DNA from: Halichondria panicea
Taxonomy: Eukaryota > Porifera > Demospongiae > Suberitida > Halichondriidae
Reading direction: 5' to 3'
DNA: 64,000 bases
Assembly (NCBI RefSeq): GCF_963675165.1
Contig: NC_087378.1
Span: 6,691,205-6,755,204 of the forward strand
The translations under genes were made by a program, and so were the position numbers. Below the pieces are notes generated by a model. It worked only from the letters and a program-made list of their open reading frames with translations, did no database searches and had not been told where the DNA came from. Below are positions 20,982 to 33,022 of this stretch, piece after piece (position 1 is the stretch's first letter; every line of letters begins with the position of its first letter).

Positions 20982-23900
20982 ATGGCGTCCAGAATGAATA
21001 GTAAAGAATCGCTCTACAAGAAGAGGACACTGGGGATGGCTAACAGGGAGGTCAGGGCAAAACTGAAGTCCCAGCAGAGCAAGACCAAGCGTGATGATCT
21101 CCTGGCCTCAAAGAGGAGGATTCCTCTGAGTATCATTCAGGAGGAAAAATCATCTCCCAGTATGTGCTAGCAAATCTAGTTGTAGTCATACAATCACTTT
21201 CTATTCCCTCCATGCAGAGCCCAAGAAGGCGACGACGAAGTCGCAGGAATCAGAGCTACGACTACAGAAGCTTAGAGAATGGAAGAAAGCAAGAGACGAG
21301 GCTAAGAAGAAATCTCAGCAGGCCAAGAAACCGCTTGTACCAACTACAACTAAACCAAAAGCTCATAACATCTTCAACCCCAAGCCATGGGTGTCGACGA
21401 CCACCACAACTAACAACTCATTCGGCAAATCAAAAACAATTCAGAAATCGGAGAAACCTGTTGCTAAGCCTATGCCCAAGCCAGCTGCTGTGAAAACTGT
21501 TCGACCTGCTGTTAAATCGACAAGACTGGCTGTATCTGTAGCCAGCACTAAATCAACTGCTTTGAAGACCATCAAGCCAACAACTAAACCACCCACAGCC
21601 ACAACCAAAGCTCCAAAGAAACTTCCAGTTAAACCAAAAGAAGACACCTCCAAAGCTATGAAATTGCGCCCTCAAACCAGAAGTATGACAAAATCTGTCG
21701 TGTCTAAAGTCAAGGCTGAATCTAAGAAGAGCTGCTCTACAAAAATCCGAACTAACTGTGGAAGCAAGTTGAAGAGTCCCCCTACCAAGTCGTCAAAAAG
21801 GACTGTCACCACTCGTAGCGTTTCTATGGTGGCAACCAAAAACACAGCTGAAATGATGGATATCACAGTTGAAATGTCTAATCCAGCACCTGAAGATGAA
21901 TCTCTCTCGCAACAAATCACGCCCCCAAGGACTAGACGCTATGATCCGGTACGCCCCTCCCCTTTACTACGCAGCCACTCAGCAAGTGTGAAACGTCGTG
22001 AAACACAGCTGTTTTTAGGACCCTCTCCCGTTATAGACCCTGCTTGGATGCCTGGACAAAGAAATAACTTCAAGAGTTTTGTGCAGCCCAATTTCGATGA
22101 CGATTTTCGCAGTTTCAGTCCATTTAAATTCGGAGGTTCCGACAACAATTTTCAATTCACTTTTCGTAAACAGCTGTCCGAGACGATGGCGGACTCGCTG
22201 GAGGATGACTTGATCCAAACACCAGTAACACCAGATTCTCGAATTGTGCGTAAGAGTGTTGGTAGTGGTCGTAAGGGCTCGGTGAAAAGGAATGTCAGTA
22301 TGGACGAGGGTGCGATGATTGTGGAGGTGGTCAACGAGGAAGCCAGTGGAGAGGAGATGGAGGCTGGGGCACCTGCACTTAAGGGTGAGTCCCTTTGTTG
22401 TTGTTGTTCCCTCCGCCATAGAAACAGTTTGTAGGGGTCGGGGGTCGGTATACATAGAGCTAAAAGCACTGTACAATAATGTATGTCAATGTGCCTACCT
22501 TTTAAATACCGTATAGCGGGTAATTTTCGTGGGGTAAAATATTCGTTATTTTCGTGAGCAAGCTGACCTCCACGAAATTTTAACGTAGGTGTGGCTTACT
22601 AGAACATATGAATGCAGTGCAGGCAACAAGACTAAACGAAATTTTTACTCACGAAAACCACTGTTTTAAAGTTGAACGAATTTTTTACCCCACGAAAATT
22701 ACATACCTGCTATACGGTAGCTAGCCCTCACACTTTATATTTGTGTTAGCACTGTCATGTGATATTCTTTGTACCTCCAGACAGCTCCCCTGAGGTGACA
22801 GAGCCACACATAGACATTGCGTATTTCAGGAAGCTCCACTCGGATGTTGTGGCCAGTCTGAGCTCTCTGTGTGAGATGTGGGAGGGTAAAACCAGTGCTC
22901 TGGAGGACAACCAACCTGGCCCAAACACGGAGGAAGGTGGGTCACATGATACCAGGGCTATGTCACATGATTTAAGAGCTAGTATTATTATAAATGCTAA
23001 AACTTGTGTCTTTTGTCTCTTTTAGTGCTGGGTCAGATGCGTACTACTGTGTGCCAGGGTAGACTGCTGATGAGGAAGAAACTGGCCCAGTACTTGGGCC
23101 TGGTGAGCATTGCCGAGACACAAAGTGGAGAGAGGGAGACCACCTCGCAGGACCTACAGGTAAACCAGCTGTACTTGACTGAACCTAGATCGATTGGAAA
23201 TCCTTGCATCCTAAGTATGCAAGTCCTAAAGTTTTTATCGCACACTCAAAAATCATTTTATTTTGTGTAATTATATTACATGCATGGTTTCTTTGTGCAG
23301 GGTTTCTGGGACATGGTGTATTTCCAAGTGGAGGATGTCTACAAGAAGTTCCATGATCTAGAGGCTTTGGAGAATAATGGGTGGACAGTCAAGGCCCCTA
23401 CCCCTAAGAAGAAGAAGGCCACAAAGGTCAGTTAATTATGCCTCGGTGCTCATGCGCAAGCGAGGTATACGGTAGTGTGTCTGTGTGTGTAGACTGCTAC
23501 AGCTGCTTAAGGATCAATGAAGTAAGTATGCTTCTAGTCATGTTTTCTTGGGATTTTAATTAGTGGATTTGCAAAGTAATGCTTCGTTCTCGAGTTATGC
23601 CTAGTTTTGCTTACTTGGAATGCCATTGCAGCTTTTTCAGAAGAGCACGTAGCCAAACTTGTTTACCGAGTGTTGCTACTCTACTTAGTAGTTAGCTCTG
23701 CACTAGAACACTAGGTAGCTGCAAGAGTGAGAAGAGAGTTGCAAGGCTCTGCTGATGCGGCCATTAATTTTAGACTTGAACTTTTGGTATTGATCGTTTT
23801 TAACAACAATCATGGTCGATCATTACCCACTCTTTGAGTTTGCTTGCAGCAAATGCATGTTCATCATGTGTATTAGTAGCTTTATTAACCCGAGGCGCGT

Positions 23901-26341
23901 GGGCGGCCACGGGTTATAGTAGTCTGTCTGTTTGTTTGTCTGTTTGTTTGTTTGTTTGTAACGAGTATATCTACTCACCTGGATGCCATAGCGCTGCGTT
24001 TGCAGCATAGGTAGTCTTCACACAACAATATCTTGGTTTAAATAGTGGCAGATTTTGATGTTAAAGCTTCTTTGTCGAGTAAAAGCGAGCAAAAGCTAAG
24101 AAGCTTAAACTTGCCACGTGGCCTTGAGTCAAGGTACGGGATCACTTCAGCTGAAGATACGTAGTCAAGGCTTGATTATGTATTTTCAGCTGAAGTGACC
24201 CCGTACCAGAAACAATTGAATAGGGTCAAGAAAGTAGAATTATGACTGGTTGTTGACTGACTCTGGATCCTATACGTACTCCAGCCTGGAGGAGCCATAC
24301 TTCTCTTAGTCTAAGACTCCAGGCTTCTTTGCTGTGATCCCAGTCCATAGTGCATGTCTCATGCATGTACGTTGTTAGTTTAGTTTTATTGCTCTTGAGT
24401 TGCTGTGCTAGCGCATGCTAGTCATACACATGCTACATGCACTGCATTATCACTCATCTGGTTTCTTTATTATCATGTCACCAGCCGAGGGTTTGCACTT
24501 TAGTGCTCTAGTGTTATTAGCTTTAACATCTCCACCAAGGCATCTTTATTAGCCAATTAATACCAGGTGCCCATGAATGAGAAAAGGGTTAGGTTCTCTC
24601 TATTACGGGCTGTTGAGTTTATGGCATCGGATTAACGAGAGTCTACTGTGGCATGTACATACCGTACCCTCGCGAAAATAAGCCCATCTTGAATAAACGC
24701 CCATCCCCTCTTTTGCTTCGAAGTTCTTGCAGGAGGGTATTTTCACTAGATTATAAGCCCACCCAGAATGAAGATTTTGAGCATGCGCAGTAGCTAAATG
24801 CCACATGTTGACTATTAATTTACAAGTTTTAGGTAGTACCGTAAGATCTCGATTTAAAGCGACACTTTTTAATAATTACGAAGCCAGAGGTCGCATCTTT
24901 TAGAGGTTGAAAAATTATATTGAAGTCCTGGTGTCGCATATTTAGAGGGTCGCATCTAATTGGAGGTAACTTTACAGAGTCTACTTGCCTCGATTTCAGG
25001 CCGCTTAAAAACACTGATTTTCCAGTGGGCTACAATCGAGGCTAGGGAGTGGCTACATTTACCTCTATTTAGAATGCAACATTAAAAAATAATTGTCAAC
25101 GCAGCTGTCGCTACTTTTAGAGGTCAGAAAATTGCTGAAGCTCCTGGGTGTCGCATATTTGGAGGGTCGCCTTAAATCGAGGTCTTACGGTAGCTTAGCT
25201 AGTAAGAGTATACTCCTTGCTGGACCAAGATCAGACATATAACTTTCTCTGTATGGATCTGTTTGCCCCTGAAGATGTATATGCAGGGAACAAGTAGTCC
25301 TATATGCAGAGAAAAGAAAACACAAAGTCCAAGAAAGTTATCACACAAGCCAATTTTGCAGGTTACCTTAATTAACTGCCTTGGTTTTCTGAAACAAAGT
25401 ACTTGATAGCTGCTCTGTAGGAGTATGACCTACCATCCTTGGGGAAGTTTCTGCTACATCTAACATCAACAAGCGCTAAGCAACGAATAGAGTCAGAGTC
25501 CACTTCTTCATGCTTATTCTCTTGTCATGCTTTAATGCATTAGTTTATAACATTGTTGTTGTCAATGAAATGTTCATACTATGTATTAAAATGAAAAAAA
25601 TTGTCACAGAGCAAAATGTAAACCTCAATTTGAGGCCGCGGGTGGGCGTATATTCAAATGAAAACTGGGGGTTAGGGATTAAAAGCCCAGTCCCCTAATA
25701 AGCCTAGACTTCTTGCAGAAAAGGGTAGGCGTATTTTCGGGAGGGTAGGGTACATGTGTGATCATGTACTACTGTCTAGGTGTCTAACCTACTCCTGTCT
25801 TGCATACAACATGCAGTAATGAACTTGCTGTTCCTTATTCAGAAACGAGTGGCTAAGAAGACTACTGCTGCTTCTGCTACCAGCTGTACTGAGGAGAGTG
25901 AGCGTTTGCAGGCTGCCAGGGAGAGACGAGAGGCTCAGAGAAACAAATTGAAGGAGATGAGAATGGCTGCCAAAAGAGCAAGAGAGGAGGCCACTATTGT
26001 GCAGGAGGAAGGCCAGCAGGAGGAAGAGAATGTCTTCACCACGCCCAAGAAATCAAGAATTGGTGAGTTCTGTGTACCTGCTAACACCTTGGCTCCAATT
26101 TTTGAGTGGCTATCTTTCATGTGTACATTGAACTATTCCCTCTGTCGAAAGTCATTCCCTTTTATTCTTTGCTGCAGATAAACTCTCTTCCCCCAAGAGT
26201 GGCTCTGCATTTAAGAATGGCCGTAGACGATCTCTCCGTGTCAGAAACAGATCCATCTTCTCCCCGTGTGTAAGAGAGGAGACTCTTTGTGATGCCCCCT
26301 GCAATGACATTCTTATAGCACCTTTGATCTCATTTGACTAA
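20982..26341 (+). CDS. DLGAP5: DLGAP5/HURP-like spindle protein
   Basis: Related to DLGAP family proteins, closest in layout to HURP (DLGAP5), a Ran/importin-beta-regulated microtubule-bundling factor of kinetochore fibres. Seven exons (20982-21159, 21218-22384, 22781-22936, 23026-23159, 23301-23426, 25843-26062, 26178-26341) keep frame for 714 aa. The basic N-terminus is followed by a charged coiled-coil stretch (LQKLREWKKARDEAKKK, about residue 75) and NIFNPKPWVS. A long Lys/Ser/Thr/Pro-rich disordered region follows. The GKAP-type domain spans exons 3-6 (YFRKLHSDV, CQGRLLMRKKLAQY, GFWDMVYFQVEDVYKKF, then NNGW). The ERLQAARERREAQRNKLKEM helix of exon 6 is basic. Intron 5 (2.4 kb) is inflated by nested mobile elements and intron 2 holds a family A MITE. 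The orthology call rests on domain order. Confidence 0.8.
22508..22719. mobile_element. MITE family A, copy 2 (DLGAP5-like intron 2)
   Basis: Ends ACCGTATAGCGGGTAATTTT and the mirrored AAAATTACATACCTGCTATACGGT match family A. It sits wholly within an intron. Confidence 0.8.
23439..24546 (+). mobile_element. Foldback element family E, copy 2, with internal insertion
   Basis: Starts TGCCTCGGTGCTCATGCGCA and ends CTCCACCAAGGCATC. The left half parallels the copy at 34029 closely (same AGCACGTAGCCAAACTTG stretch). From about 23885 unrelated sequence intervenes, beginning AACCCGAGGCGCGTGGGCGG and followed by a TTTG/TCTG tetranucleotide run, which suggests a later insertion. It lies in intron 5 of the DLGAP5-like gene. 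Confidence 0.65.
24661..25751. mobile_element. Element family C with a nested family B MITE
   Basis: The left end GTACCCTCGCGAAAATAAGC and the right end GGCGTATTTTCGGGAGGGTA (then GGGTAC) are imperfect inverted repeats. The 1.1-kb body has no coding region and contains a complete family B element at 24838-25191. C is therefore the older insertion. It lies in intron 5 of the DLGAP5-like gene, next to the family E copy. Confidence 0.65.
24838..25191. mobile_element. MITE family B, copy 1
   Basis: About 355 bp with ends ACCGTAAGATCTCGATTTAAAG and the mirrored CTTAAATCGAGGTCTTACGGT. The interior carries repeated GGGTCGCAT / AGGTCGCATC motifs in both orientations. A second copy lies at 33151-33473. 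Confidence 0.75.
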
Positions 26342-26615
26342 ACTCTGTTGTATCGTTTTTTTGTTTTGTTTCCTTTGTATGTGTACTTGTCTACATTGTA
26401 TTTACTTTACTTTTATTATGCTGGTGTAAACTTGAAACAAACTACACTCACACATCGATCTATAATTAATTTTCATATAATTATACGACGAAAAATCTCT
26501 TTATGTATATAATTGTGCATGTGTACAAGTAGAAGTGAGTAAAAGAGGGTATTTGATGGTACAAGAAATCAAGGTGCATGCAATCAAAATACCTACACCA
26601 TGCAGCTATTATATC
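26342..26615. terminator. Shared 3' spacer DLGAP5-like / RCC1
   Basis: 274 bp between convergent stop codons, AT-rich throughout. Both 3' UTRs must lie here. No repeat family was recognised. Confidence 0.4.
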
Positions 26616-28526
26616 CTAAGATTCATTTGGAAGGCTGACTAACAGAGCTGTGTGTTGCCCTCCAGATGACGATGCAATCACTTTTCGATTTATAATATTC
26701 TTTCCAGTGATGGGAGTGGGCTTCCAAATGTCGTCCTCTTTACCATTGCCTAATTGCAGGGACGTCCCCATTCCCCACGAATACACCTGTCCGGAACGCG
26801 ACACAGCAAACGAACACACAGAGCCGGCAGCCACACTCACAATGTCCGTCAGAGTGGGTAGTCTAGTTGGCAAAAGAGGCTCAGTTTTTTCCTCCTCCCC
26901 CATACCCAGTCTTCCGTATTCCCTTCGCCCCATCACAAACACACTGCCACGGTGACATAACAAAGAATGGTGTTGACCTCCGGCTATCTCCAGTTCTTCT
27001 CTCGAGCCGTCAGTGTCTTCAGATGTGTCCAGACAATCGCTAGGTAATTGCTCAGGTACATATCGAATAACAACATCGTTCACTCCTAGTTGGCCATAAT
27101 TGTTGAGCCCCCAAGCAAAGAGGTGCCGTGACTGAGTGTAAGCATATGTTGTGTAGCTGCCGCAAAAAACATCTGAAAATTTGGTCTTGACTCCACGAGA
27201 TTTACGAAATCGAACCATCTGAGGATCAAGTAGATATTTCACGCCCTTGCGACCACCACGAGCACTGAAACATTCGGGAACTCTCCCCAATTGGCCCTGC
27301 TCTGCACACCCAAAGCTAAACAAGTCTCCTTCGTTTGTTAGTACCACCACATGGTCACTACCGGAAACTACCTTGATAGCTCGGCTTGTGGGGGAGTCAT
27401 AGACCACAATGGGAGAAGGGGAAGGGGGACCAGGCTGGGCCAATCCAAAGGGACCGTTAGAATCCTGCATGAAATAAACAAGAGGAAGGTTTTAAATTGC
27501 GATCATTGGCAAATAATCTTAAAACTGCCACAAAGTTCACTACACATAGCTAATAGGCACTCTACTAATTTTTGTTCAACTCACCCTGAACACTCCGCAG
27601 CAGTAGACCACTCCAGTGTTAGTGAGGGAAGCCGTGTGACAGTCACCTGCCGAGACTTGTACAATGACCACATCCTCTAGTCCCACCATCAGACCAGGGC
27701 TATACTCCTCCCCCTCTATAGTGGGTCGTCCAAGGGCACCTTCGTCGTTGCAACCCCACGTATACACCTGGAGGGAAGGGGTTTAAACACAATAAAATTC
27801 GTCTTTGCTTGGTTATTCAGAGTAAATGCATACATAGCAAGGCCACACAAACAAATGAGCAAAGTACCTAAACCTAATCCACACTAAGTACAACATTTAA
27901 CACCTTTTTGCCCCTCCTGCTACACACATACTTTGCACCACCTCCACCCACACCTTTCCGTCCCGAGTGAGGGCGACCGTGTGCATCCCCCCACACACCA
28001 ACTGGACCACCTCCTCTCCCTCTAAGTCTCCACGCACTGGGCTCGGCTTCTTCCTCTCATCAATATCCTCCCCTAGACCAAGCTGCCCAATGTCTCCTTG
28101 ACCAAATGTCATCACCTGGGAACAAGCAGAGAACGTTAGCGAAAAAAGAATTATGATTAAATCAGAGAATTTCAAAGCATAATTATTGAGTCTGTGTGAT
28201 TGGAAGTGGAACAATGGACATTCGGGATGAAATGCAATAACTATAAAATAATACTCACACTTATATAATCATTCAACACATCCTCGTACAAGCCGTCAAA
28301 ATGGGGTAAACACATACCCTCCCTACACAGAGCCATTTGTCTAAGATGATGCATACAGTACCCATCCGTTTACCTCCCCCGGCTCTTGTCTGTGTGAGTG
28401 GTGGGAAATTTTGGCACCCGTCTCTCCCCTTTTCTCGGGCTCTGGTTTAGGGGCCTTGACGTTCACAAACACAGCCCTGTCAGTTTCTGCATGGAGACAA
28501 GAAGGGAGGTGATTGCATGATCACCG

Positions 28527-28566
<40 letters not shown>

Positions 28567-28907
28567 CAGGAGCTGACAAACCTTCTGTTGCACGGCTGGT
28601 GCCGGCCTTTTGTCTCTTGGGCACAGGAACAACCGCTTCTTCTGGTGGTGCAGCATCTGTATATTAAAAAGATTGGCAGCATTAACCAGAGCAGCATTTT
28701 TGAGATGGGGGTGTGTATGCAATCACTTGGTAAAACGAAAATTCTACCTGTAGAAGCGGCAGTCTTGTACTTTCTCTTGCTGCCCACTGCTACCTTGCTC
28801 TCGCTACTGGCCATTGCTTTGCCTCGACCTCTTGTCCTGCCTGTCCTTCTCTTCGGTTCCTCAATGGTCGTTGCTTTCTTGGGTTTAGTGGTCTTTCCTC
28901 GTGGCAT
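26616..28907 (-). CDS. RCC1: Regulator of chromosome condensation (RanGEF)
   Basis: Guanine-nucleotide exchange factor for Ran, acting on chromatin to set the RanGTP gradient. Six exons (28907-28748, 28656-28582, 28486-28374, 28115-27954, 27767-27585, 27464-26616) keep frame for 513 aa, longer than the about 420 aa of human RCC1 because of an extended basic N-terminus ([22 protein letters not shown]). Seven-bladed propeller repeats are visible as [36 protein letters not shown] and similar turns, with paired DGKV/NTGV/NEGD/RSGQ strands. I start at MPRGKTT because the upstream in-frame codons are not ATG. The N-terminal basic tail would suit nuclear import and DNA contact. Divergent from RPA2; convergent with the HURP-like gene, another Ran-pathway factor. 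Confidence 0.93.
28531..28565 (+). repeat. (CA)n microsatellite
   Basis: A run of about 17 CA dinucleotides within intron 2 of RCC1. Open frames across it are artefacts of the dinucleotide repeat. Confidence 0.95.
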
Positions 28908-29219
28908 CCTGGGCGGTTGTTCAGCCAATCAAATCTCAGGGCTCACTTTTAACTCTCACTGTACTGATCATAAACTGCTACACTGATCTGACCCTCAGTG
29001 TCTTATACATGTAGCTATCAAGCTGGTTGTGCTAACATGGAAAAACAACCAGATCATGCAGCGCAGTAAAATCAGGTTTCTGCTGAGAAAAAATTTTCAT
29101 TTGAAACATGTGGTCTGTCTAATGCGCATGCGTGAAAGCTTGCCCACTTGAAGAGGCCCAAAATACATGAGAAAAGAGGATCAACTGCTCATATCAAGAC
29201 AGTACTGTGTGTAACTACA
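28908..29219. promoter_or_regulatory. Divergent promoter RCC1 / RPA2
   Basis: 312 bp between two divergent starts of S-phase/chromatin genes. It contains GCGCATGCG (about 29121) and AATGCGCATGCGTGAAAG, a palindromic GC-rich motif that could be an NRF1-type site (consensus GCGCATGCGC). That assignment is inferred from the motif alone. Confidence 0.5.
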
Positions 29220-30985
29220 ATGAGCTATGGTGGTGAGGACATTGCTTACTATTTATTTCATGAATAAATAATAATATTGATTCCAATTGTTACCCACCAG
29301 GAGGCTATCAGTCTATGGAGCCCTATGGTGGTGGTGGCGGGGGTGGATATGGTGGAGGTGGTGGGGGTGGATATGGTGGAGGTGGTGGGGGTGGGTACGG
29401 TGGAGGTGGCGGAGGATACGGTGGAGGTGGTGGGGGTGGGTACGGTGGAGGTGGTGGGGGTGGTTTCATCCAGAACTCTCAGGGATTTTCTTCGTCTCCA
29501 GGCATTGGATCATCTCCCAGTGGAGGGAGGGGAGTAAGTGTTCTCAACTGTGGGGTTAACCCTATGATTATCCCCTCTATTACACACAGCGAGCGGGGAA
29601 ACCCCAGGCAGTCAAACCAATGACAGCGGCACAGCTGCAAACGGTTGAGGACACAGGAGAAAACGTGTTCAAAGTGGACGGCAAAGATATAGGAATGGTG
29701 AGCACGACACGTCTTCTTTGAATGTCCAGAATTTACTCCCCCCTTTTTGTAGGTGTCCCTAGTTGGAGAAGTTATGGAGGTCAAAGAGAGTGCTACTACT
29801 ATGGTCTACATACTCGATGATCGCACCGGGCCATGGGTCAAAGTTCAGCGATGGATAGAGGATCAGTCGGCACCTGTTGACCCCACCGAGAGGTCAACAT
29901 GCAGGGAGGGGATGTACGTGAAGGTCATCGGTAATATAAAGACGTTTAACAACCAGAAGAGTGTGACTGCATTCTCTGTGTGTCCCATTGAGGACTTCAA
30001 TGAGGTGACACACCACCTGTCTGAAGTGATGGTGGGTCACTTGGCTGCCACCAAAGGAGCCCCTGTGGTGAGCCGGTTGTCTACTTTAGACTACAGTACA
30101 CCAGGTTCATTTAGTGGGGGGCAGGGGTGAGCCCTCCCCCCCCCCCCAAAATGTTGTAGAATAGTATGACATCATTTAGTACTGTCTTAGCCTCTTAGTC
30201 TCGCATCCAGGCCTACCGAGGCTAGTGCTGCCTATGATACATGTGCAATAATTATGTAGATCTACTGTAATGCACTGGCATGTAATAGGGGGTGTGGTCA
30301 ACAAATGTGAGAGTGGCCAAACATTTTGCAGCATGCTTACGCTCACCCAAACCTTCCCCCCTAAACTTTTAATCTTAGTGTGTAACACTATAATATTATA
30401 CTACGAGATGTGCTTGAGCCCTGTCAGTCAGAACACCAGTATTGTACAGAGCATGCTGTCAGAATTGCCTATCTCCCCTCAGCCTGAGCAGTTCAAAGGT
30501 CACCAGACCTCTTCGGAGGGGTGGGGGGCACCGATGGCCACTAGCACACAGATGACGACCCCCAACAGAGGAGGGGGCGGCATGTACTCCGGGGCACAGC
30601 AGCACGACTCGGGACTCAATCCAGTGCAACAACAGACGCTCAATGTGATATCGGGTTGCCATAACGACCATGGGATAAATATCAAGGAGCTCATCAAGAC
30701 CATGAGTCAGCACGGCCACGTGGAGGCGCCAGTCAGGTGAGTGGTGTCTAGATTATGTAGATAACTCCTATGTGAACGTGATCGCCTAAACTGCTTTGAG
30801 AGTGGGTATATATAAACGACATGTTGGTTGAGACATTAAGCACGGTCAAGGTTGTTGTTTGTCTAAAGTTTTGAGGTACCATTTTGTTTTCTTCTGCTCA
30901 CAGGAATGCAGTTGACTTTCTGTGCAATGAGGGACACATTTACTCTACGGTGGATGATGACCATTACAAGTCCACGGACGCTTAA
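29220..30985 (+). CDS. RPA2: Replication protein A 32-kDa subunit
   Basis: Middle subunit of the RPA single-stranded-DNA-binding heterotrimer, used in replication, repair and checkpoint signalling. Six exons (29220-29232, 29301-29533, 29590-29697, 29753-30067, 30483-30736, 30904-30985) sum to 334 aa, against about 270 in human. The order is as in the family: Gly/Tyr/Ser N-terminus (MSYGG...), MTAAQLQ, an OB fold starting [17 protein letters not shown] and including [19 protein letters not shown], then a C-terminal winged helix ending [22 protein letters not shown]. The extra length is mainly an expanded glycine-rich N-terminal repeat. The first exon codes for only four whole codons. Confidence 0.95.
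29315..29463 (+). repeat. Glycine-rich coding minisatellite in RPA2 exon 2
   Basis: Units of about 24 bp (TATGGTGGAGGTGGTGGGGG) encode repeated YGGGGGGG. The phospho-regulated N-terminus of animal RPA2 is normally Ser-rich; here the segment is nearly pure Gly with spaced Tyr. Confidence 0.85.
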
Positions 30986-31120
30986 CAAACTCTCTGTATA
31001 GTTCTGTAACGGTAATAATAATAATTCTCTTTCGCATTGTTTCAACCTTATGACATGTCACACATTCCAAAACATTTATGTGCAATTCATACCACGAAAT
31101 TGTTCCAAGTATATTAAATG

Positions 31121-32314
31121 TCACTGTTTTTCATCTTTATTTTGAGATTCTTGAAAAATCTGCAAAAAAATTAATGATCAAAATTTTAATTTTTAAATGA
31201 CTGAATAACTTACCCTGTTCTTGTTGAAGTAGGTCTCTAAGAAGTGCCTCATGTTCTGATCACAGGCCAGTAATTGTTGGTCCACCTTTTCCAGTGCCGT
31301 CTTGTGAGCGGGGACCACAAACGAGTGGGAGTACCTCACAAAATAAAACAACAGTTGCCTGTAGGAAAGAGATAGTTACAACTTGTTGCTTCCTCATGTT
31401 GTGGCCCCAGTTATAGAAACTTCTCGATCAGAAACACAGGGCATTTGTATCAGATTTCGCCATGGCTTGACACATACATTTGTACGTGACATTGTATCCT
31501 AGACATTCAAGCCCCTCAAAGCTAGTCAAACACTCACCTAACCCATAGTAAACAGGCGCACTTGGCCATGCAGAGAAAGCTGTTCATAAGTTCCCCCGCT
31601 AGCCGAGGGTGACCACACGAGTACAGTCTCTCCATCATAGCCACACAGTCCGCCATACTGACACGCCCACTACTGAGCATGGTGAAGGGGTGATGGGGCA
31701 GACACAGGGAAGAGGCTGTCTTGAAGCTCACACACAAACATTTCTTGGTGGCTATATCCAGTACTACATCTGCATACGAGCTGTGACAGCCGTTGAGGAT
31801 ACAACATTCATGACAGGAGAAGTCAGTTGAACTCTCATGCTTGGGAATAGTTTCTTCTGAAATCAGTGTGGTTGCTGTAAGTTTGTCTGTCAGTGATACC
31901 CAGCTAAAGTATGGTCTAAACAATGTCACAGTTGTCTCCAATATAGAGCCAAGCTCTGTCCAGTCAAATCCGTCGGCTGGTCCCTCTGATGAAAACTTCT
32001 GACTCAGATCACCGTAGGCAACACTTAGACTCGTCCAATAGTTGAACTGATATCTCTGCTTTAAAGTACACTTTTGGAGAGAGACCACTTGAGCTGTAGA
32101 AGTACAATAAAGTATTCAGTAATAAATTCAAGCCTTTCTACACACCTTCTGTTTGAGTCAACGCTCCCTGACAATCTCCTATCAGCTTCCAAGCACTGGA
32201 GTCATTCTCATGAGGTGGCTGAACCTGGACAATTGCTTCGGAGTACAATGCCCCGGCCACTCAATAAAACACACACACACACACACACCACACGCACACA
32301 CACACACACACACC

Positions 32315-32377
<63 letters not shown>

Positions 32378-32830
32378 ATACGCACACACACGCACACGCA
32401 CACACACACACACACACGCACAGGCACACATTGAACTCACCAGTAGACATGCCTTCTCCAATGCCATCCCCGGCCGCTCCAAGTGTAGCCAGCATCTGGC
32501 GAGGGACTCTGTTAACTCTCTCACCACCACACCGTTTGAGGGGGGTACAGACCTCAGGGAGGCCTCGTATCCAGGCACAGCTGCAGCATACTGCTTCTGA
32601 AGGTACAGCAAATCTGCTCTGAACTTGATCAGCATGAAGTCACCATCACCATCATCATGGGGCTCTGTAAACCACTGTATAAATGGTATAAATGTATTAC
32701 AATCTCATTGACAAGTTCCTACACTCACATTGAGCTCGCATCTCTTGGCGTCATACTTGATTTGGCTTGCGTCAACTCGCTTATCTTCTTCTTTAGAGGC
32801 ATCCTCAAACAAAGAGTCGTCAAAATGCAT
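31121..32830 (-). CDS. C8orf76-like protein
   Basis: Homologue of the poorly characterised vertebrate protein C8orf76. Six exons (32830-32729, 32674-32441, 32224-32146, 32093-31538, 31358-31214, 31159-31121) keep frame for 384 aa; human is about 380 aa. The N-terminal pattern FDDSLFED...YDAKRCELN-WFTEP...KFRADLLYLQKQYAAAVPGY follows the human F-DS-FEE, Y-AKLCE, WF-E, KF-GDLAY order. The segment looks like TPR-type helices (LTESLARCWLHLERPGMALEKA). The middle of the protein is less conserved. The third exon's acceptor is uncertain: the intron before it is dominated by an AC microsatellite, and about 30 residues present in human are not seen. Function unknown. Divergent from MDC1. Confidence 0.65.
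32270..32428 (+). repeat. Interrupted (CA)n microsatellite
   Basis: About 160 bp of CA repeats with CACACGCACAC and CACCACACG interruptions, in intron 2 of the C8orf76-like gene. It reaches to within about 15 bp of the donor of exon 2. Confidence 0.95.
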
Positions 32831-33022
32831 GCTTCTTGAGAGAAAATCCAATAAATGCCCATTTTTTGTAGTGCTCTTCAACAAGAACAAAAATTATAGC
32901 AAGATCCAGCAAGCCTCTGAGCTTGAGCATGAGCAAGTCTTATCAAGACATCTTTAACAAGAACAGGAAGATCTAGCGAACCCTTCCCCAGAACAATCAA
33001 GAATCAAGACATAAAAAGACAA
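32831..33022. promoter_or_regulatory. Divergent promoter C8orf76-like / MDC1
   Basis: 192 bp between two divergent ATGs. AT- and AAGAAC-rich; repeated CAAGAACAA/CAAGACATC and GAGCATGAGC pieces are seen. A bidirectional promoter is the simplest reading. Confidence 0.45.

Noticed and set aside
21441-22476. Minus-strand frames opposite the HURP-like exon 2
   Set aside because: Antisense of a long low-complexity Lys/Ser/Thr exon whose plus-strand frame joins cleanly to six other exons.
28480-28722. Coding frames over CA/GT microsatellites (also near 32.2 and 33.5 kb)
   Set aside because: His-Thr or Cys-Val runs produced by dinucleotide repeats inside introns.
31121-32830. KIF-binding protein as identity of the minus-strand gene
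   Set aside because: Recalled KIFBP motifs do not match; the N-terminal pattern and length fit C8orf76 instead.
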